The position numbers and the translations under genes were made by a program. From Verrucomicrobiia bacterium (GTDB taxonomy: Bacteria; Verrucomicrobiota; Verrucomicrobiia; Verrucomicrobiales; Akkermansiaceae), in assembly GCA_947462875.1 (NCBI GenBank), contig CANHQJ010000004.1, positions 124,001 through 188,000 of the forward strand: a DNA stretch of 64,000 bases, given 5' to 3'. The notes beneath the pieces are model-generated. The model ran no database searches, was not told the DNA's origin, and saw nothing but the letters and a program-made list of their open reading frames with translations. Within the stretch, counting starts at the first letter, position 1. Each line of letters opens with the position of its first letter. Of this stretch, positions 8,771 to 17,683 are shown piece by piece.

Positions 8771-10174
8771 ATGAGCTTGTCCCAACACTCCATCACCGCC
8801 CTGCGCGATCTTCTCCGCAGCGGCGCCATCACATCCACCGACATCATCGATGACCTGCTCGCGCAAACGTCAGCGCGCGAGGGCGAGGTAGGCGCGTTTC
8901 TCTCGCTTGATGCCGATCGCATCCGCGCCGCTGCGGCCAAGGCCGATCTCTCACTGCCCCTGGGCGGCATTCCCATCGCGATCAAGGACAACATCAACGC
9001 GCTGGACGAGCCCTGCACCTGTGGCTCGAAGTTTCTCGCGGAAAACTACCGCTCGCCCTACGATGCGGGCGTGATCAAGCAACTGCGCGCCGCCGGTGCG
9101 ATCTTGTTCGGCCGCACGAACATGGACGAGTTCGCGATGGGCTCGGCCACGGAAAATTCCGCGCTGCAAACGACGAACAACCCCGCCGCGCCCGGGCACA
9201 TTCCCGGTGGTTCCTCGGGTGGTTCGGCTGCGGCGGTGGCGGCGCGTTTTGTGCCTGCCGCGCTGGGTTCCGATACCGGTGGCTCGATCCGGCAGCCGGC
9301 ATCGCACTGCGGTGTGGTCGGGCTGAAGCCTTCCTACGGTCGCGTCTCGCGTTACGGACTCGTCGCTTTCGCCTCGTCGCTCGATCAGATCGGGCCGATG
9401 ACGCGGACGGTGGAAGATGCGGCGCTGCTGCTGCAAACCATCGCCGGGCACGATCCGTTAGACTCCACCAGTTTGCCGGTGGCGGTCGATGACTATCTCA
9501 GCGGTTTGAAACAAGGGGTCAAGGGCCTGCGCATCGGCATTCCCAAGGAATACTTCGCCGAGGGTCTCGATCCGGCGGTGAAAGCGGCGACCATGGCCGC
9601 CGTCGCGCGACTCGAAGCACAGGGCGCCACCGCCGTGGAAATTTCCCTGCCGCATACCGAATACGCCGTCGCCACCTACTACATCATTGCGCCGGCGGAG
9701 GCTTCTTCCAATCTCTCGCGCTTCGATGGCGTGCGCTACGGCCACCGCGCCGCGCAGCCTGCGGACATCCTATCGCTCTATCAGCAATCGCGCGAAGAGG
9801 GCTTCGGCGCCGAGGTGAAACGCCGGATTCTGTTAGGCACCTACGTGCTTTCCTCGGGCTACTACGATGCCTACTACAACAAAGCGCAAAAAGTCAGGAC
9901 GCTGATCCGTCGTGATTTCGAGCAGGCCTTCCAGCAGGTCGATGCCATTGTTTCTCCCGTCGCACCCAGCCCCGCGCGGAAAATCGGCGAGTGCTCGAAT
10001 CCGCTGGAAGACTACCTCGCCGATGTCTGCACCATCCCGGTCAACCTCGCAGGACTGCCCGCCATTTCCGTGCCCTTGCCCGTGAGCGGATTGCCCATCG
10101 GCCTGCAAATCATCACGCCGCACCTGCAAGAAGCGCAGCTCCTGCGCATCGCTCATGCGGTGGAATTGCAATAA
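8771..10174 (+). CDS. gatA: Glutamyl-tRNA(Gln) amidotransferase subunit A
   Basis: A 467-residue amidase-signature protein that releases ammonia from glutamine for the GatB transamidation step. The catalytic Ser-cisSer-Lys set is visible: Lys in IPIAIKDNI, the scaffold GGSSGGSAAAVAA and the nucleophile in LGSDTGGSIRQPA. The FLSLDADRI and GRTNMDEFAMGS blocks are also typical. I start at ATG 8771 (MSLSQHS); the open frame upstream is a shadow of gatC. It forms a two-gene unit with gatC. The C-terminus is slightly shorter than many homologues but retains the LPIGLQIITP end. Confidence 0.94.
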   Translation: MSLSQHSITALRDLLRSGAITSTDIIDDLLAQTSAREGEVGAFLSLDADRIRAAAAKADLSLPLGGIPIAIKDNINALDEPCTCGSKFLAENYRSPYDAGVIKQLRAAGAILFGRTNMDEFAMGSATENSALQTTNNPAAPGHIPGGSSGGSAAAVAARFVPAALGSDTGGSIRQPASHCGVVGLKPSYGRVSRYGLVAFASSLDQIGPMTRTVEDAALLLQTIAGHDPLDSTSLPVAVDDYLSGLKQGVKGLRIGIPKEYFAEGLDPAVKAATMAAVARLEAQGATAVEISLPHTEYAVATYYIIAPAEASSNLSRFDGVRYGHRAAQPADILSLYQQSREEGFGAEVKRRILLGTYVLSSGYYDAYYNKAQKVRTLIRRDFEQAFQQVDAIVSPVAPSPARKIGECSNPLEDYLADVCTIPVNLAGLPAISVPLPVSGLPIGLQIITPHLQEAQLLRIAHAVELQ

Positions 10175-10200
10175 AATTGCGATTTTTCCGAAATTTCCCC

Positions 10201-10229
10201 TTGCGTTATTGAGAATCAGTCTCAATAAT
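10201..10229 (+). promoter_or_regulatory. Candidate promoter of the tonB-exbBD operon
   Basis: A weak -35 (TTGCGT, 10201-10206) and a good -10 (AATAAT, 10224-10229, one base from TATAAT) are 17 bases apart. The Fur-type palindrome fills the spacer and overlaps the -10. Transcription would start near 10236, only a few bases before the tonB ATG at 10243. Recognised by eye only. Confidence 0.45.
10206..10228. promoter_or_regulatory. Fur-box-like operator
   Basis: A perfect inverted repeat: TTATTGAGA, five-base spacer ATCAG, TCTCAATAA. Its core TGAGAATCAGTCTCA is the 7-1-7 arrangement of Fur boxes, differing by one base from a symmetrical TGAGAAT-C-ATTCTCA. Its position over the promoter of a TonB/ExbB/ExbD operon is what iron-dependent repression by Fur would need. 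The fur gene is not in the window. Confidence 0.75.
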
Positions 10230-10242
10230 ATCGGCGTTCCCC

Positions 10243-10977
10243 ATGTCCAAACCAGTCACTTACGCCCTGAACGTGATCACGCTCGCCGCTTGGTTGAGCG
10301 CGAGTTTGGGGGCATTGGTGGGTTTTTCCGTGCGTCAGGACTGGACCGTGGCCTTTGCCGTTAAGCCGCAGCCGCTCAGCGTGATGACGAGCATCGATAT
10401 CGCCCCCGCGGAGGCCCCGCTGGACGCGCAGAACGAGGAAAATCAGCCTGCAGAGACCGAACAGCCCGCCGAACCCACGGCTGTGCCTGTGATCGCCACG
10501 CTGCCCACGCCGCCGCCCATGCCTGAGCTGGCACCGATGGCGGACTTGCCGGAGATTCCGGAAATGCCGGCTCCTGTGATCAAAAAAACGGCAACGCAAG
10601 TCGCCGCGCCCAGCACGCCGCGCCCGCAGGCCAAGCCCTCGACCAGTTCTTCCGCCAACAATCGCCCTGCCACTGCCGGGAAACCTACAGGCAACGGACC
10701 GCCGAGCAGCGCGACCACCTTATCCTTTGGCAGCGGCGCGGGGCGGCAACCGGCTCCCAGCTATCCGCTCCAGGCCCGCCGCAGCAATCAGCAGGGCACG
10801 GTCGTCGTGGAGTTCATCGTCGGCGTCGATGGCAAGGTGCTCAGTGCCTGGGTCAAGACGCCTTGCGCGTATGATTTGCTGAACAACGCGGCACTCTCCA
10901 CCATCCGCAGCCGCTGGAAATTTCCGGCAGGAGAAGCCCGGCGCTATAAGATTCCCATCGTTTTCCGACTCAACTGA
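10243..10977 (+). CDS. tonB: TonB-family energy transducer
   Basis: A 244-residue protein with a single N-terminal membrane helix (residues about 8-28), a Pro/Ala-rich periplasmic linker (PTPPPMPELAPM and similar, about 70-145) and a C-terminal TonB domain from about 165 (PAPSYPLQARRSNQQGTV to the end). TonB couples the proton motive force harvested by ExbB/ExbD to outer-membrane receptors for iron complexes or other large ligands. It is the first gene of a four-gene operon: five bases separate it from exbB. No TonB-dependent receptor is encoded nearby. The operator upstream indicates control by iron. Confidence 0.88.
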   Translation: MSKPVTYALNVITLAAWLSASLGALVGFSVRQDWTVAFAVKPQPLSVMTSIDIAPAEAPLDAQNEENQPAETEQPAEPTAVPVIATLPTPPPMPELAPMADLPEIPEMPAPVIKKTATQVAAPSTPRPQAKPSTSSSANNRPATAGKPTGNGPPSSATTLSFGSGAGRQPAPSYPLQARRSNQQGTVVVEFIVGVDGKVLSAWVKTPCAYDLLNNAALSTIRSRWKFPAGEARRYKIPIVFRLN

Positions 10978-10982
10978 TTCCT

Positions 10983-11639
10983 ATGATACTCTCGCACATT
11001 CTCGTCGAATACTTTGAAAAAGGCGGCCCCATCATGTGGCCGATGGCCTTGTTGTTTTTCCTGGCGATCTGCGTCATTCTGGATCGCGTGATCTGGTGGT
11101 TGCGCTTGCGCGCCCGCATCAACGCGGAGCAGCAGGAGGCGGCCCGCGAGGCGCTGGGCTTGGGGCAGTTCGATCAGGCATGGCAGACGACCCACAAGCA
11201 TCCCGATCCGTTTCTGGAAAACCTGCGCGATGGCCTCTCGCACGCGGCCACGTCCCCGCTTGCGGCGATGCAGTTGCATGCCAGCAATTTGTTGGAAAAA
11301 TCCGAGTCTCGCCTGTGGGTTCTGAGCACGGTGATCACTCTCGCGCCTTTGCTCGGATTGCTCGGCACGGTGGTCGGCATCATGGGCTCGTTCAATTTCG
11401 TCGGCAACGACCAGCTCGCCGTGACCAAGGTCTCCGGCGGCATCGCCGAGGCGCTGATCGCCACCGCCGCGGGTCTGGGCATCGCGATTCTGTGCCTGCT
11501 GCCCTTCAATTTTTTCCGCAAGAAAACCTCCTTGCTGCGTGGAAAGCTGGAGCACTGGATCAATCACTGCGAACTCCTCGCCGGTGCCGCGAAGTCGCAC
11601 GGCCATGATCTCGCCGACTTCAAAGCACCGCGTGCCTGA
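10983..11639 (+). CDS. exbB: MotA/TolQ/ExbB proton channel family protein
   Basis: A 218-residue inner-membrane protein with one N-terminal helix (PIMWPMALLFFLAICVIL) and two closely spaced helices in the second half (TLAPLLGLLGTVVGIM and the AEALIATAAGLGIAI stretch). The LLGLLGTVVGIM block is the hallmark of the TolQ/ExbB/MotA family. Together with ExbD it forms the proton channel that energises TonB. Lying between tonB and exbD favours ExbB over TolQ. Confidence 0.88.
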   Translation: MILSHILVEYFEKGGPIMWPMALLFFLAICVILDRVIWWLRLRARINAEQQEAAREALGLGQFDQAWQTTHKHPDPFLENLRDGLSHAATSPLAAMQLHASNLLEKSESRLWVLSTVITLAPLLGLLGTVVGIMGSFNFVGNDQLAVTKVSGGIAEALIATAAGLGIAILCLLPFNFFRKKTSLLRGKLEHWINHCELLAGAAKSHGHDLADFKAPRA

Positions 11640-11644
11640 GCGAT

Positions 11645-12070
11645 ATGCCTGTCAAACTCTCCACCAACCAGGACCAGGACGGCCACGATGAGGCCCGCAT
11701 CGAGATCGTGCCGCTGATCGACATCATGTTTTTCCTGCTCGCCAGTTTCATGCTGGTCAGCCTGAGCATGACGCAGCTCAGCCGGGTGCCCATCGAGCTG
11801 CCGGATGCCCAGGCGGCTCTCTCGGAAAAATCCGTGCCGCCCTATCACTTCGCCCTCAACGAGCAGGGCGTCATCACCTTGAAAGAGGAAATCCTCACGC
11901 CCACCGAAGTCACCGAGCGGCTGGCGGTGTTGGAACATCGCGATGAGGTGAATGTCCTGATCGCCGCGCATGCGAATGCCCGCCACCAACAAGTGATGCG
12001 TCTGCTCGATGCCGTGCGTGCGGCGGGTATCGAGCGCGTGAGTTTTGAAAGCAAAACGCCGAAGCCATGA
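11645..12070 (+). CDS. exbD: ExbD/TolR-family biopolymer transport protein
   Basis: A 141-residue protein with one membrane helix (residues about 20-42) that contains the family aspartate in PLIDIMFFLLA, the residue that carries protons in ExbD/TolR. The periplasmic part (VNVLIAAHANARHQQVMRLL) is typical. It follows exbB by five bases and overlaps the next gene as ATGA, so translation is probably coupled. Confidence 0.88.
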   Translation: MPVKLSTNQDQDGHDEARIEIVPLIDIMFFLLASFMLVSLSMTQLSRVPIELPDAQAALSEKSVPPYHFALNEQGVITLKEEILTPTEVTERLAVLEHRDEVNVLIAAHANARHQQVMRLLDAVRAAGIERVSFESKTPKP

Positions 12071-12528
12071 AGCACTCCCTGATTCCCCTGATCAATGCCA
12101 TCGGCTGCGCGATTCTGTTAGGTATCGTAGGGCTGCAGTGGACACAAAGCGAGAAGCGCCGGGAGGCCTATCGCACGCTGCAGGTGCAGGCCCATGCCAT
12201 GGCCGAGGAACGCGATGAAGCGGTCAAACGCGCGGAGTCGCTCGCACAGGATCTGGCGGAGCTGAAACAATCGCTCATGGAAACGCAGAAGGCTGCCGAT
12301 GAAGCCGCGCGGCTCAGCAAAATTCAAGGCGAGGAACTCACCGCCGCGACCACCGCCCGCGATCAGGCCAGCGCCGAGCGCGACGCCCTGCGCCAGCAAA
12401 TCGTGCAGTGGGAAGCGGCCATCAAGGAGCGTGACCAAGCGATCACGGAACGCAACGAAGCACTCGTGGCGCTGCGCAAGAAGCTGGATGAAGCCATCGC
12501 GCAGCTGAAAAAAGCCGGAGCCCAGTGA
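12067..12528 (+). CDS. Membrane-anchored coiled-coil protein in tonB operon
   Basis: A 153-residue protein. An N-terminal membrane helix (LINAIGCAILLGIVGLQW) is followed by an almost uninterrupted Glu/Lys/Ala-rich helix from residue 28 to the end, with heptad-like spacing. Its start overlaps exbD by four bases and it ends three bases before the convergent glutaredoxin stop. I do not recognise a family. The anchored-helix layout recalls TolA-like linkers, and its place in the operon suggests a role in stabilising or extending the ExbBD-TonB complex; that is inference. It lacks a TolA/TonB C-terminal domain. Confidence 0.7.
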   Translation: MKHSLIPLINAIGCAILLGIVGLQWTQSEKRREAYRTLQVQAHAMAEERDEAVKRAESLAQDLAELKQSLMETQKAADEAARLSKIQGEELTAATTARDQASAERDALRQQIVQWEAAIKERDQAITERNEALVALRKKLDEAIAQLKKAGAQ

Positions 12529-12531
12529 GGC

Positions 12532-12903
12532 TCAGTCGAGGATTTTGATCTTCGAAATTTTCGGTAACTGCGCGCGAGCCATCGCCGCGTGCTGCTCATC
12601 GCTGCAGGCCGAATTGGTCGGCGCATCCGCCTCGGCATCGATCGCCTGCACCAGACCGTTATCGATCATCCACGTCTCCACTTCCGCACCGGAAATGTCC
12701 GCCAGCATCTGGCCATTGATCTCGACACAAGGCGAAAGCGGCTGACCGCTCTTGGTTTCCATTTCCCAGCGGAAAGCGGGATTCTTGATGATGTCCTTTT
12801 CTTCGTAGGGGAGGTTGTACTTGCGCATCACAGCGCGCACGCCCTCGCTCCAGCCGCAAAAGGTTTTCAGATAGGCGGTGATTTTTGGTGTGGATTCGCT
12901 CAT
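12532..12903 (-). CDS. Glutaredoxin-like protein with CGWS active site
   Basis: A 123-residue thioredoxin-fold protein. The active-site position reads TFCGWSEGV, a monothiol motif where dithiol glutaredoxins have CPYC and classical monothiol ones CGFS. The cis-proline loop is LSPCVEING, and the final helix (ISGAEVETWMIDNGLV) fits the family. About 25 residues follow the core. I chose ATG 12903 (MSESTPKITAYL) over an upstream in-frame ATG because it places the first beta strand normally. Glutaredoxins reduce or glutathionylate protein thiols, or carry Fe-S clusters; which applies here is open. Monocistronic, between the tonB operon and the SGNH hydrolase. Confidence 0.75.
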   Translation of the reverse strand: MSESTPKITAYLKTFCGWSEGVRAVMRKYNLPYEEKDIIKNPAFRWEMETKSGQPLSPCVEINGQMLADISGAEVETWMIDNGLVQAIDAEADAPTNSACSDEQHAAMARAQLPKISKIKILD

Positions 12904-12982
12904 GAGGGTAAAAAAGTTCGACGGCACTGTAATCGACCCAAGCCAGTACGCAAGCGGGGATTTTTTGCCACGATCCCTTGGC

Positions 12983-13825
12983 TCACTTGACCGGACCCAG
13001 CGCGATCCATTTTTCGATTTGCGGCACCAAGGCCTCGGCCATGACCGCGTAGCCTGCGGTGGTGAGGTGCGTGCCGTCGGTGAACAATTCGTCTTTCATC
13101 ACGCCGTTCGCGTCGAGGAAGCGGTTCTCCAGGTCGAGGAAAACCACTTCATCCGGGGGATACCGGTAACCGGCGAGGATGCGGTTGGTCTCGCGGCACT
13201 TCGCCCACTTTTTCTGGTTCTTTACGGGCAGGATGCCGAGCACGATGACGCGCGTGTTCGGGAGCTTGCGGCGGAAGGCTTGCGCCACCGCACGAATGCC
13301 GTCCGCCACTTCGGCAGGCGGTGTGTCGATGCCGAGGTCCCATGTTTCCTTGCCACCATCGCTCTGTTTCACCACGTAATTGTTCGTGCCGCAGAGCAGG
13401 ACGGCAACCTGCGGAGCCTGGCCTGCGGCGAAGTCGAGATTGCCCTTCATCGTGCGGTATAACATCACGGGAGTGATGTCGCCGGAGTTGCCCATGTTGA
13501 TCGGATTGTATTTGGCGAAGTGCTTGTCCCAGACCGTCTTGCCTTCGGCTTTGCCGATGGACCATCCGAGCGTGATCGAGTCGCCGAAGAACACCACCCG
13601 CGCGTTTTTTGCCTGGGCGACCTCCTTGTTGACGCGCTCGAATTCGCTTTTCCAGTAGCCATCGCGAACCTCAGCGGGCACGGTTGTGCTGGAGGACACG
13701 GGCGGCGCGTCCCAGAAATTTTTTCCCGCCTCCTGCGAGGGCGCGTTGATCGCGAAAGCCAGCAGAATTGCGATGATGAATGAGGGTCGGGAATATACGA
13801 AGTTCACGGCTCTATGGTTTTTCAA
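12983..13825 (-). CDS. Secreted SGNH/GDSL-family hydrolase
   Basis: A 280-residue exported enzyme. A membrane-spanning signal segment (SFIIAILLAFAINAPS) precedes the SGNH blocks: GDSITLGW (nucleophile Ser), NMGNSGD (oxyanion Gly), LLCGTNNY (Asn) and the catalytic Asp/His pair in DGTHLT near the end. The spacing is that of platelet-activating-factor acetylhydrolase-like esterases, common in Verrucomicrobia and Planctomycetes, which often deacetylate carbohydrates. Substrate is not predictable. It is transcribed away from the symporter gene with about 120 bases between them. Confidence 0.85.
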   Translation of the reverse strand: MKNHRAVNFVYSRPSFIIAILLAFAINAPSQEAGKNFWDAPPVSSSTTVPAEVRDGYWKSEFERVNKEVAQAKNARVVFFGDSITLGWSIGKAEGKTVWDKHFAKYNPINMGNSGDITPVMLYRTMKGNLDFAAGQAPQVAVLLCGTNNYVVKQSDGGKETWDLGIDTPPAEVADGIRAVAQAFRRKLPNTRVIVLGILPVKNQKKWAKCRETNRILAGYRYPPDEVVFLDLENRFLDANGVMKDELFTDGTHLTTAGYAVMAEALVPQIEKWIALGPVK

Positions 13826-13949
13826 ATGCCACCACTTGTCGAGCGCATAGCGATGGATTGATCAAGGGGCTTTTCATGAATCGGGCGAATGCGTCTTTCG
13901 TGCTTGTCTCAGGGGGCGGGGTTTGTCAGTGTGCGCAGGTATGGAATGC

Positions 13950-15587
13950 ATGACGCAACGCACAAGGAATGGGTGGCTTACGGGAGTGATGGTGTTTTTT
14001 TTCAGTCTTTGTAGCTGTTTTGCTCAGGAAGCGGCGGCCGTCGTGGAAAAATCGATGGACCAGAAAATCGACGAGTGGTTCGGCAAGGTTACCGCTCCTT
14101 TCGTGAATGCGGTTTTTTCCACGATCAATGTGGGCGGATACAAGGCATTGTGGGTGATCTTCTGGCTGGCGGCGGCGGGCCTGATTGTGACCATCGTGTT
14201 CAAGTTCATCAACATCCGCGCCTTCGGTCTGGCGATGCGCACGGTGCGCGGCAAGTACAGCTTGGCGAGCGATCCGGGATCGGTGACGCACTTCCAGGCA
14301 CTGACAGCTGCCGTTTCCGGCACGGTGGGTCTGGGCAATATCGCGGGGGTGGCGATCGGGATTCACAGCGGTGGCCCCGGCGTGGCGTTCTGGTTGTTCC
14401 TCAGCGGCTTCCTCGGGATGTCCACCAAGTTCGCCGAGTGCACGCTGGGCGTGAAATACCGGATCTTTGATACCGAAGGCAACGTTCACGGCGGGCCGAT
14501 GTATTATCTGCGCCGTGGTCTGCACGAGCGCGGCATGAAATCATTAGGGATGGTGCTGGCGTTTTTCTTTGCGATCTTCTGCGTGTTCGCTTCGTTCGGC
14601 GGGGGCAATATTTTCCAGGTCAATCAGGTGACGAGCCAGTTGATCAATATCACGGGCGGCGAGTCCTCGTTCTTTTTCGACAACCAATGGGTCTTCGGCC
14701 TGATCATGGCCTTCATGACGGCGCTGGTGATCATCGGCGGCATCAAGGGCATCGCCAAGGTTACGGACAAGTTGGTTCCCCTGATGTGCGGCACGTATGT
14801 GTTCAGCGCCTTGTTGGTATTGATCGTGAATGCCTCGCACGTTGTCCCTGCCCTGCAAATGATCATGCGCGAGGCCTTTGAACCGCGCGCGGCCATCACC
14901 GGTGGTCTGGTGGCGGCATTCATCTGGGGGATGCGCCGCGCCACGTTCTCGAACGAAGCGGGCATCGGCTCGGCTCCGATCGCCCACGCCGCCGCGAAAA
15001 CCCGGCGTCCGGCATCGGAAGGTGTGGTGGCCTTGTTGGAGCCGTTTCTCGATACGGTGGTGATTTGCACGATGACAGCGCTCGTGTTGTGCGTGACGAT
15101 GAATTTCGACGGTGATTCCGCGAACTACGTCATCAACGGGCAGGCCTACACTCTCGGAACATCGGGCACCGGTTTCAAGGAGGGCATAGCGATGACATCG
15201 GGCGCCTTCGAGACGATTCACAGTTCCTTCAAGTATGTGCTGTTCCTGTGTGTGTTCTTGTTCGCCTTTTCCACGCTCATCACCTGGAGCTATTACGGCC
15301 TGCAGGCTTGGCAGTATTTGTTCGGGAAAAAACCGATCACGGCCTGGATCTACAAGGTGATTTTCTGCCTGATCATCATCGTAGGATCCTCCGCATCGAT
15401 GGCGAATGCGACGGATTTCTCCGATGCCTCGTTGTTTGCGATGAGCATCCCCAACCTGATCGGTGTGTATCTGCTGCTGCCTGTGGTACGTGCGGAACTT
15501 TCCCGATTCATCTCCTTCGCCAAGCGGGTGGATGACGGTGCCACGGTGGAGGAAGCGGATGCCTTGGATCGTGAGCATCACTCCTGA
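13950..15587 (+). CDS. Sodium:alanine/glycine symporter (AGCS family)
   Basis: About 545 residues and roughly ten membrane helices. AGCS signatures include GTVGLGNIAGVAIGIHSGGP, FLGMSTKFAECTLGVKYR, NVHGGPMYYLRRGL and the later SNEAGIGSAPIAHAAA. The protein imports small neutral amino acids with sodium. A cleavable-looking signal peptide (LTGVMVFFFSLCSCFA) precedes the helices, a feature seen in some bacterial members. I chose ATG 13950 (MTQRTRNG); in-frame starts 9 and 27 bases upstream only add a few residues. The helicase gene follows five bases after the stop, so the two may be cotranscribed. Confidence 0.88.
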   Translation: MTQRTRNGWLTGVMVFFFSLCSCFAQEAAAVVEKSMDQKIDEWFGKVTAPFVNAVFSTINVGGYKALWVIFWLAAAGLIVTIVFKFINIRAFGLAMRTVRGKYSLASDPGSVTHFQALTAAVSGTVGLGNIAGVAIGIHSGGPGVAFWLFLSGFLGMSTKFAECTLGVKYRIFDTEGNVHGGPMYYLRRGLHERGMKSLGMVLAFFFAIFCVFASFGGGNIFQVNQVTSQLINITGGESSFFFDNQWVFGLIMAFMTALVIIGGIKGIAKVTDKLVPLMCGTYVFSALLVLIVNASHVVPALQMIMREAFEPRAAITGGLVAAFIWGMRRATFSNEAGIGSAPIAHAAAKTRRPASEGVVALLEPFLDTVVICTMTALVLCVTMNFDGDSANYVINGQAYTLGTSGTGFKEGIAMTSGAFETIHSSFKYVLFLCVFLFAFSTLITWSYYGLQAWQYLFGKKPITAWIYKVIFCLIIIVGSSASMANATDFSDASLFAMSIPNLIGVYLLLPVVRAELSRFISFAKRVDDGATVEEADALDREHHS

Positions 15588-15592
15588 GCAGC

Positions 15593-17629
15593 ATGGCGCG
15601 CGAGTATCACATTCACCGCAAGAGCGTTGCGGCATCCGGCATCGACTACCGCAAGGAACTGAACGACGAACAATACGCCGCCGTGAGTTCGCCGGAGGGC
15701 CGCGCGCTGGTGATCGCGGGCGCCGGCTCGGGGAAAACCCGCACGCTCACCTATCGCGTGGCGTGGCTCTTGGATCAGGGAGTGGAGGCCCGCAATATAC
15801 TTTTGCTGACCTTCACGAACAAGGCCGCGCGCGAGATGATAGGCCGGGTGCGCGAGCTGGTGACGCAGGATACCTCTGACCTATGGGCGGGGACCTTTCA
15901 CTCGATCGGCAGCCGCATCCTGCGTCGCCATGCGGAGGAGATCGGCTTCACGCGCTCCCTTACCATTTTGGATCGGGATGATCAGAAGTCGATGATCCAG
16001 TCCATCATCGGCAAACGCGATGCCAAGGAGGACAAAAAGCGTTTCCCGAAAGCGGACGTGCTCGCTTCGATTTTCAGTCTGGTGGTGAACACCGGTCAGG
16101 TGCTGGAGGACATCATCGCCGAGCGCTACGAGTATTTCGAGGAGTGGTTCGAGGAAATCGAGGCCATACGCGTGGCCTACATCGCCAAAAAACAACAGAC
16201 GAACTCGATGGACTTCGATGACCTGCTGGTCAAGACCGTGGAGTTGCTGCGCACGCGGGCGGATTTGCTCGCGCTCTATCGGAAAAAGTTCCGCCACATT
16301 CTCGTCGATGAATTTCAAGACACGAACCAGGTGCAGTGCGAGCTGATCGAATTGCTGGAAGGCGAGAGCAACAGCCTGATGGTGGTGGGCGATGACGCGC
16401 AGTCGATCTATTCCTGGCGCGGTGCGAACATGAAAAACATCCTCGCGTTTCCGCACCAGGAACGGCCGTGCCGCACATACGCGATCGAGACCAACTACCG
16501 CAGCGTGCCGGAAATTCTGGATCTCTCGAACGAGGCGATCCGCGCGAACACCGAGCGCTTCGACAAGAACCTGCGCGCCGAGCGCGCGGGCGGTGTGATG
16601 AAGCCGGCGATGGTGGTGGTGGAGGATCCGACGATGCAGGCCTCTTTCGTGGGGCAGCGCATTGTGGAATTGCAGGAGGAGGGCATCGCGCCGGAGGAGA
16701 TTGCGATTTTGTACCGTGCGCATTTCCAGAGTCTGGAAGTGCAAATGGAGCTGACCTTGCGCGGCATCCCCTTTGCGATCACCAGTGGGCTGCGTTTCTT
16801 CGAACAGGCGCACATCAAGGACATCAGCGCGTTTCTGCGCTTCGTGACGAACCGCCGCGATGAGGTGGCGTTCAAGCGCATGGTCGAGCTGCTGCCGGGC
16901 GTGGGAGCCACTTCCTCGGATAAAATGTGGAATGCCTGGTGGAAAACCGGATGGGCGGAAAAAGACCGGCCGCCGGAGAAATTTTCCGCGTTCTTTTCCC
17001 AGATCAAGGTGCCGAAAAAATCGGAGGCGGACTGGAAGCAGGTCGGCTTCATCCTCGATGAAATGGTCCGCGAAGAGGGATTCGCCAAGCCCTACGACAT
17101 GATCTACAGCGCGCTGGAGGGCATGTATGATGATTACCTCAAGGCTACTTTCGATAACTACGATGCCCGCCGCAGCGACATCGAGAAGATGATGGAATTC
17201 AGCAGCGGCTTCGACAACATCGAGCTCTTTCTGGAGCAGATGTCGCTGCTCAGCAATACCGACGTCGATCCGAACGCGCCGCAGGAGCAGGAAGAGCAGG
17301 CGAAGGTGACGCTGTCCTCGATCCACCAGTCGAAAGGCCTGGAGTGGAAGGTGATTTTTCTCATCTGGCTGGCCGAGGGGCAGTTTCCGAACGGGCGCAT
17401 CCTCGAGTCCGATGACAATGCGATGCTGGAAGAAGAGCGCCGTTTGTTTTACGTGGCGATCACGCGGGCCAAGGACCAGCTTTACCTGCTCTACCCGATG
17501 ATCAACCCGAAATCGTACAGCGGCGAAGTGATGCAACAGCCCTCGCGTTTTCTCAACGACTTCCCGGCCTCGATGGTGGAAGAGTGGAAAGTGGGCAACT
17601 CGTGGGATGACGAGGATGAGCCGTTTTGA
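15593..17629 (+). CDS. UvrD/PcrA/Rep-family ATP-dependent DNA helicase
   Basis: A 678-residue superfamily 1A helicase. Visible motifs in order: Walker A IAGAGSGKTRTL, Ia LLLTFTNKAAREM, II ILVDEFQDTN, III GDDAQSIYSWRGA, IV ETNYRS, V TLSSIHQSKGLEW and VI VAITRAKDQL. It should unwind DNA 3'-to-5' in repair or replication restart. The length is close to Rep; the C-terminal part lacks the long Tudor-type tail of PcrA/UvrD, so I do not choose among the names. It sits directly behind the AGCS symporter, an unusual neighbour with no functional link I can see. Confidence 0.9.
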   Translation: MAREYHIHRKSVAASGIDYRKELNDEQYAAVSSPEGRALVIAGAGSGKTRTLTYRVAWLLDQGVEARNILLLTFTNKAAREMIGRVRELVTQDTSDLWAGTFHSIGSRILRRHAEEIGFTRSLTILDRDDQKSMIQSIIGKRDAKEDKKRFPKADVLASIFSLVVNTGQVLEDIIAERYEYFEEWFEEIEAIRVAYIAKKQQTNSMDFDDLLVKTVELLRTRADLLALYRKKFRHILVDEFQDTNQVQCELIELLEGESNSLMVVGDDAQSIYSWRGANMKNILAFPHQERPCRTYAIETNYRSVPEILDLSNEAIRANTERFDKNLRAERAGGVMKPAMVVVEDPTMQASFVGQRIVELQEEGIAPEEIAILYRAHFQSLEVQMELTLRGIPFAITSGLRFFEQAHIKDISAFLRFVTNRRDEVAFKRMVELLPGVGATSSDKMWNAWWKTGWAEKDRPPEKFSAFFSQIKVPKKSEADWKQVGFILDEMVREEGFAKPYDMIYSALEGMYDDYLKATFDNYDARRSDIEKMMEFSSGFDNIELFLEQMSLLSNTDVDPNAPQEQEEQAKVTLSSIHQSKGLEWKVIFLIWLAEGQFPNGRILESDDNAMLEEERRLFYVAITRAKDQLYLLYPMINPKSYSGEVMQQPSRFLNDFPASMVEEWKVGNSWDDEDEPF

Positions 17630-17683
17630 GATGGGTGGGTTTTTGCAGTGGTGCGATGGGGCGGGTTCTGCTAGCGTTTCTCC

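Noticed and set aside
15881-17536. 551-codon minus-strand open frame opposite the helicase
   Set aside because: All seven helicase motifs are on the plus strand; the antisense product has no recognisable features.
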